A stretch of DNA of 64,000 nt from Candidatus Poribacteria bacterium (GTDB taxonomy: Bacteria > Poribacteria > WGA-4E > WGA-3G), in the NCBI GenBank assembly GCA_958295815.1, contig OY282374.1, positions 3,748,682 to 3,812,681 on the forward strand. Direction: 5' to 3'. This document shows, piece by piece, positions 59,941 through 64,000 of this stretch. The notes under the pieces are model-generated. The model made no database searches. It was given only the letters and a program-made list of their open reading frames with translations, and was not told the DNA's origin. Every line of letters starts with the position of its first letter. Positions within the stretch are counted from its first letter, which is position 1. The position numbers and the translations under genes are program-made.

Positions 59941-60756
59941 ATGAAGAGACCGGCTTGCCTAATCATTATCGGTATAGGTGTTGTACTTCTGGTTGCTGGA
60001 GTGGTATTTGTTGTCCCATGGTTCACCAAAATGTTCGACGAGATGGAACAAATATCCGAGCAACACTATCAATATATTCATGCATTAGAAGGAGCTGCAA
60101 GGGAACCACTGACTGAAGCGCAAGAAGAACTATTATCTCTACTTCTCGAAGACATAGACGGAACGGACACATCCGAAGGTCAAAACGATTTAGAAGCGGT
60201 TTTGTCAAGTGAGTTCTATCTGGCATATCTAAAAGATCGGGACGGCGAGGACTACGCAGATTATCCAGCATACATCGCCGCAATGCCGACAGCAAGTATG
60301 AAAACCGTCGCACTCTCTCGTGTTAAAGCTATTCTTGGATCAGATAAAGAAGATGAAGAATTAGAAATCTGGACGAACTACTATTTCAAGCTCCGAGAAT
60401 GGGGGACAACCGTCGAAGACCCAATTAGCAACACGGGGGAACTCCAAGAACTTCAGGAAACATATTTGATAGAGCCACTAATGGTGGGGGATTCAGAGAT
60501 ATCGGGTATGCATACCAAAATTGTCCAAATCGGTATGTCTTCTATATTCATGATAGAGGACAATAACGTTTTCAAAAACGTCTGGAGAGAACGCTTAGAG
60601 GCGGACGGAGAACAGGAAGGACTTCTGCGGTGTGCGATTGCTTCTCCTGGTGAGTTTGGGCTTATGCGTTCGTTTTTTGCGGATATGCGTGCATTCCAAG
60701 AGTGGATTCTCAGACTTCCAGAACCTGAAGAAGAGACAGAGGAACCGTCGGAGTGA
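59941..60756 (+). CDS. Hypothetical membrane-anchored protein
   Basis: 271 residues. One N-terminal membrane helix (CLIIIGIGVVLLVAGVVFVV) followed by an acidic soluble domain rich in helices (LTEAQEELLSLLLEDIDGTD, FYLAYLKDRDGEDYADYPAY) and a Glu-rich end (PEPEEETEEPSE). No known domain. The N-terminal anchor suggests a protein facing the periplasm. It is the third envelope gene after the sigma-propeller fusion but has its own candidate promoter. Confidence 0.65.
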   Translation: MKRPACLIIIGIGVVLLVAGVVFVVPWFTKMFDEMEQISEQHYQYIHALEGAAREPLTEAQEELLSLLLEDIDGTDTSEGQNDLEAVLSSEFYLAYLKDRDGEDYADYPAYIAAMPTASMKTVALSRVKAILGSDKEDEELEIWTNYYFKLREWGTTVEDPISNTGELQELQETYLIEPLMVGDSEISGMHTKIVQIGMSSIFMIEDNNVFKNVWRERLEADGEQEGLLRCAIASPGEFGLMRSFFADMRAFQEWILRLPEPEEETEEPSE

Positions 60757-60761
60757 GGACA

Positions 60762-60830
60762 GATACCACCCCTACGGGGCTTGGATCTCTTGACGACGCG
60801 TTTCTACATAGATACCACCCCTACGGGACT
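60762..60830. repeat. Two copies of a dispersed repeat (GATACCACCCCTACGGG)
   Basis: Copies begin at 60763 and 60811 (gatacc-acccctacgggact and variant). A related fragment is at 40677 (gatgccatccttacgggact). A short stem cccctacgggg can form in the first copy. Confidence 0.6.
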
Positions 60831-60913
60831 AAAACTGCAAAGTTCCAGACAATAAATGTGTCTAATTATCCATGCTCCGTTCCACCTAAACTACCCCTAA
60901 AATTGAACTTTCG

Positions 60914-61789
60914 TTACTTAAGGTCTCTTGCCAAGATCTCGATTAGTTCCGCTAAAGTCGGGAACTCATCGCGTGCCTCCGGTGGCAGATCAGCAAGGTG
61001 TGTGCTACCCACGAAACGATACATATCCGCAGCACCCGTTAAGATGTTCGGTGTCAATCCGACATGTGCAAAGGTCGCTGAAATTTCCTCCATCTCGCCG
61101 ATCCAACGTTTCGCCTTGGGTGGCATACCCGGCAATCCTCTTTCCATCCGTTCAAAAAGAGCTGACTGACTCAATTGGAATTCCGCAGTGAGTGCCTCTG
61201 AAACCCCTAAAACAGATGCTGCTGTGAGCAACTCGGTGCAGAGTGCTGTCAACCCTTTTGTCAGTGAGGCGTAGCACATCTTAATGGCAGAGGCAAGACC
61301 GATTTCGTCGCCGAGTGTAGGTACATCTAAGCCGTAATTGCTGAGTTCAGAGAACGTGTCAAGCTGCGGTCCAGATGCGTAAAATCGGGTCGCTCCTGGG
61401 TTACGCGGCGGTGGACCGATGATGGATGCATCGACGAACGTACCTCCTGCAGCGGTAATAATATCCCCTAATGCACGGACAGTTTGTGGTGCGATGGCGT
61501 TGCAGTCGGCGTAAGTTAGGGTTGTATCCACCTGTTGGAGTGCTTCTGCAACTGCGGTCGCTGCGGATTTCGCCTGCGCTGGCACCATGATTGAAAGGAT
61601 AAGATCCGCCTCGGTTACCAACTGCGGATACGTCGGGATGTCTGCAATCCCTGCTTTTTCTGCAAGCTGCCGGGTGCGCTGACTCCGTCCTTGCAAACAG
61701 GTGATAACACGTAAACCGTTTTGACGAAGGACATCCCCGACGGTGTGTCCCATATCACCAGGGCTTAAAATTCCAACAGTGCTAAGCAT
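60914..61789 (-). CDS. NAD(P)-dependent beta-hydroxyacid dehydrogenase-like protein (6PGDH fold, DUF1932 C-terminus)
   Basis: 291 residues. N-terminal Rossmann start STVGILSPGDMGHTVGDVLR, LILSIMVPAQAK, then YADCNAIAPQTVRALGDIIT. The interface segment FVDASIIGPPPRNPGATRFY is typical of the family with a DUF1932-type all-helical C-terminus (ASAIKMCYASLTKGLTALCT with the conserved Lys of the catalytic helix; LFERMERGLPGMPPKAKRW). It would oxidise a 3-hydroxy acid or sugar acid. No SD is obvious before ATG 61789. It follows the NicO gene on the same strand with a 17-bp gap. Confidence 0.82.
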   Translation of the reverse strand: MLSTVGILSPGDMGHTVGDVLRQNGLRVITCLQGRSQRTRQLAEKAGIADIPTYPQLVTEADLILSIMVPAQAKSAATAVAEALQQVDTTLTYADCNAIAPQTVRALGDIITAAGGTFVDASIIGPPPRNPGATRFYASGPQLDTFSELSNYGLDVPTLGDEIGLASAIKMCYASLTKGLTALCTELLTAASVLGVSEALTAEFQLSQSALFERMERGLPGMPPKAKRWIGEMEEISATFAHVGLTPNILTGAADMYRFVGSTHLADLPPEARDEFPTLAELIEILARDLK

Positions 61790-61806
61790 AGATTAACTCC
61801 CTATTC

Positions 61807-62787
61807 TCAAATATGAACGCCAACACTAGTGAGTGCCTTGAATACTAATATTGCACCGAGTAGGATGACGACAGCGGCACTGAAAATCGGTAGGCGCTGC
61901 AACCAGACCCCTTCGCCTGTGAAACGCCCAATTAACGGCGCTGCTACCACCATCAGAATACCGATAGCAACCAATACAGCGGCAAGCCCCAACGAGAAAG
62001 CACACAGGATAATTAGACCCCACACAAGTTTGTTGAGGCTAATCGCGAATAGGAGTCCGATGAGTGCATCAACGCACGGCACAATGCCACCAGAGACGCC
62101 GAGCGATAGCAAACCCCAAAAACCTGTCCGTTCCGGTGGCGCATGGCTATGCGTACGCCCTCCATGGCTATGCGTATGTCCCCCATGACTGTGCGAATGT
62201 CCATGGTCGTGATCGTGATCATGGTCGTGGTCATCATCGTGATCATGGTCGTGATCGTGATCGCGGTTATGGTCATGTGAATGATCGTGGTCGTGGTCAT
62301 GCGAGTGTCCATGCGCATGTCCGTGATCGTGACCTTGTGCCCTGCCACTATAATACTGTTTCATGTTTTTAGTGAGCAGCCACGCGCCGATGCCGACGAT
62401 TAAGATACCAGAGGACAGACTCAACCATGGCACAACATTTTCTGGTGCGAAACTCCCGGCTACGAGCATGACGACCCCAAGCGCAATGACACTGAAGGTG
62501 TGCGTAAAAGTAACAACAAGTCCAAGGAAAACTGCGTCAATTACTCTACCTTTAGAACCGACAAGGTAAGCAGCGACTATCGCCTTTCCATGTCCCGGTG
62601 TTAATGCATGCAAACCGCCAAGCACGAATGAGATAACGAGCGCAGCAATTGCGAGTTGAATCGTAAGAGGTTGGTCTATCAGTTCCTTTATCCGGTCGCC
62701 GGAATGTTCATGCCCTTCATCAGCAAATCCCAATGCGCACGCGACAACGCCAATAAAAATGAAAATATAAAGGTAACGTTTCTTCAA
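61807..62787 (-). CDS. Nickel/cobalt efflux transporter (NicO/RcnA family) with a long His/Asp-rich loop
   Basis: 326 residues. Signal-like start (YLYIFIFIGVVACALGFADE), then membrane helices. The first family motif is LGGLHALTPGHGKAIVAAYL with metal-binding His residues, and the second is SLGVSGGIVPCVDALIGLLF. Between them lies a loop of about 65 residues made mainly of H-D-H, H-S-H and H-G-H repeats (about 150-218), encoded by tandem CATGATCACGAC-like units (62140-62345). The loop would bind Ni, Co or Zn on one side of the membrane. NicO proteins export nickel and cobalt. The repeat tract may vary in length between strains. Confidence 0.9.
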   Translation of the reverse strand: MKKRYLYIFIFIGVVACALGFADEGHEHSGDRIKELIDQPLTIQLAIAALVISFVLGGLHALTPGHGKAIVAAYLVGSKGRVIDAVFLGLVVTFTHTFSVIALGVVMLVAGSFAPENVVPWLSLSSGILIVGIGAWLLTKNMKQYYSGRAQGHDHGHAHGHSHDHDHDHSHDHNRDHDHDHDHDDDHDHDHDHDHGHSHSHGGHTHSHGGRTHSHAPPERTGFWGLLSLGVSGGIVPCVDALIGLLFAISLNKLVWGLIILCAFSLGLAAVLVAIGILMVVAAPLIGRFTGEGVWLQRLPIFSAAVVILLGAILVFKALTSVGVHI

Positions 62788-62793
62788 AACTGA

Positions 62794-63642
62794 CTAAATC
62801 CTCGCGAATTTCTGGAAACGTCTGTCGGCGACGACTTCGCTAACGTAGATGTCCCCATTTGAATCGATCCAAATACCGTGTGGTGAATCACTGAATTGTC
62901 CGGGAGCATCTCCCTTCTCGCCCCATCGTGAAATGACCTCGCCGTCAAGCGTCATGATACTGATCCGTTGTCCACCTTCGGCGATGTGGATAATGTTATC
63001 ACTATCAATAAACAGATCATTCGGTGAGCGTAGGTCTGTCCACTCGGTCAGGTATTCACCTTCGTTGTTGAAAATCTGACAGCGGAGGTTTCCACGGTCA
63101 AGAATGTAGACTCGATCGTTATGATCTACGGTGACATCGTGTGGTAGGTTAAATTCTCCGGGTCCTGTGCCGGGTGCACCCCACGAAACGATAACTTCAC
63201 CATCTGAGGTCATCCGGTGTACCCGCGATTGTCCGTAGCCGTCAGATACGTACATTTCACCAGATGCTGAAAGGACAGCACGTGTCGGTTCGTTAAACGG
63301 TCCGCCTGGTGGTCCGGGTTGATCAACAGTCCCGAACGTCTCTAAGAGTTCTCCGTCAAGCGAAAATTTCCGTACGGTGTGATCTACAGTGTCTGTGGTA
63401 TAGATTTCGTCATCAGGACTAATCCAAATACCGTGTGGTTTCTGGAAAATATCCTTGCCCCATTCGGTGACGAATGTGCCGTCAGCCTCGAAAACGAGCA
63501 TAGCAGGTTGTGGACTACGATTGTAGACGTAGACTCGATCATTTGAGTCACAAGCCACACCTGAAACGAGTCCGAGTTGCGGAATCATTCCCCAACCTTC
63601 TACGACCTCATATTGATAATCACCTGTCCCAAAAGTTGCCAT
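62794..63642 (-). CDS. NHL-repeat six-bladed propeller protein
   Basis: 282 residues from ATG 63642, which has AGGAGG seven bases upstream; the longer frame to 63678 is not supported. NHL repeats are regular: RVYVYNRSPQPAMLVFEADG, EIYTTDTVDHTVRKFSLDGE, EMYVSDGYGQSRVHRMTSDG, RVYILDRGNLRCQIFNNEGE and a last IYVSEVVADRRFQKF. No signal peptide, so it may be cytoplasmic. The 6-bladed fold resembles peptidyl-alpha-hydroxyglycine lyase-like proteins; the catalytic role is unknown. It ends 6 bp before the NicO gene. Confidence 0.86.
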   Translation of the reverse strand: MATFGTGDYQYEVVEGWGMIPQLGLVSGVACDSNDRVYVYNRSPQPAMLVFEADGTFVTEWGKDIFQKPHGIWISPDDEIYTTDTVDHTVRKFSLDGELLETFGTVDQPGPPGGPFNEPTRAVLSASGEMYVSDGYGQSRVHRMTSDGEVIVSWGAPGTGPGEFNLPHDVTVDHNDRVYILDRGNLRCQIFNNEGEYLTEWTDLRSPNDLFIDSDNIIHIAEGGQRISIMTLDGEVISRWGEKGDAPGQFSDSPHGIWIDSNGDIYVSEVVADRRFQKFARI

Positions 63643-63730
63643 GGTAATGCCTCCTGTTAGGTGTCCGTACCTGTGCATTCAGCTACGATAGACTTCAGTC
63701 CGTCATCTCAAAGCGATCCTTAGTCTGACA

Positions 63731-63759
63731 ATAATATATGATTATCGGGAATATTGCAA
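63731..63759 (-). promoter_or_regulatory. Candidate sigma70 promoter of the NHL gene
   Basis: On the minus strand TTGCAA (63759-63754), a 17-bp spacer and TATTAT (63736-63731), about 90 bp before the NHL start. Confidence 0.5.
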
Positions 63760-63847
63760 CTATTTTTGAACCGGATTATGAATCAGATCAATTTGGTTTG
63801 GTTATTCAGTGCCGTTGGCATGGGTGATTTTGGCGTGAACCCGTATG

Positions 63848-64000
63848 TCAAAAAACTCCGTTTATGAACAAGGCAGCGCGTATGAGATCTGCTTCCTGAA
63901 ACCCTGTCGCATAGAGGACATTCGTTTCATCAAGATACGTATATCTATTTTCGCCGAAAAAGTGTGTAATTTCAAAATTCAGACGGAATGTTCGGCTCAA
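63848..64000 (-). CDS. C-terminal end of a probable outer-membrane beta-barrel protein (partial)
   Basis: Reading from the right edge on the minus strand, an open frame of 50 codons plus stop encodes alternating polar/hydrophobic strands: SRTFRLNFEITHFFGENRYT, YLDETNVLYATGFQEADLIR and the end AALFINGVF. The final residue is Phe, and the last strand alternates, as in the C-terminal beta signal of outer-membrane barrel proteins. The rest of the gene lies outside the window. The call is by pattern only; the protein family cannot be named. Confidence 0.55.
   Translation of the reverse strand: MSRTFRLNFEITHFFGENRYTYLDETNVLYATGFQEADLIRAALFINGVF

Noticed and set aside
62064..62372. 102-residue plus-strand frame rich in R, H and G opposite the NicO gene
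   Set aside because: It is the complement of the His-rich codon tract; the opposite frame has conserved transporter motifs.

Overview
This 64 kb window is a bacterial chromosome segment of moderate GC with densely packed genes on both strands. No rRNA, tRNA, CRISPR array, prophage or insertion sequence was recognised. The gene set suggests a Candidatus Poribacteria-like or related lineage. It has four phytanoyl-CoA dioxygenase (PhyH) paralogues, five Gfo/Idh/MocA-type genes, a planctomycete-style haem-binding C-terminus, a sulfatase, a mannonate dehydratase, PQQ-type and Ycf48-type propellers, and tricorn protease. The lineage is inferred from gene content only.

Layout. 1-6.2 kb: tail of a haem-binding-type protein, two tandem dapB copies, a Ycf48-repeat lipoprotein, a PhyH oxygenase and an LL-diaminopimelate aminotransferase; dapB plus dapL indicate lysine/peptidoglycan synthesis by the aminotransferase route. 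6.2-14.6 kb: a very large propeller-sensor/PP2C phosphatase, a GHMP-kinase/GalU fusion and a membrane zinc peptidase. 15-19.9 kb: a PspA-like protein next to an AAA+ ATPase, a coupled Gfo/Idh pair and a rhodanese. 20-28.4 kb: a polyamine-type binding protein, a sulfatase/mannonate dehydratase/PQQ-propeller operon, a sialidase-like protein, acetate kinase and an amidohydrolase, which look like uptake and breakdown of sulfated or uronic-acid glycans. 28.4-34.3 kb: PhyH, a D-threonine-aldolase-like enzyme, UbiX, an MFS/Gfo-Idh operon and a small sigma-region-4-like HTH protein. 35-40.3 kb: GNAT, rsgA and infA, then PhyH, an EamA transporter and a UPF0175/PIN toxin-antitoxin locus. 40.9-53.9 kb: tricorn protease with an ABC-2 exporter, a sugar isomerase/Gfo-Idh cluster, PhyH with Gfo/Idh, a frameshifted exported protein, and MOSC with nagB. 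54-60.8 kb: an ECF sigma factor fused through a membrane helix to a large propeller, followed by three envelope proteins. 60.9-64 kb: a beta-hydroxyacid-dehydrogenase-like enzyme, a NicO metal exporter with a His-rich loop, an NHL propeller, and the last 50 codons of a probable outer-membrane protein entering from the right edge.

Two themes stand out. The first is sensing and envelope homeostasis built from beta-propellers: a membrane-tethered sigma factor, a membrane PP2C phosphatase, Ycf48 lipoproteins and a PspA/AAA+ pair. The second is carbohydrate catabolism by many paralogous oxidoreductases and oxygenases. Intergenic regions carry several families of short palindromes with a CTAC tail (GTAG on the other strand), resembling REP elements.
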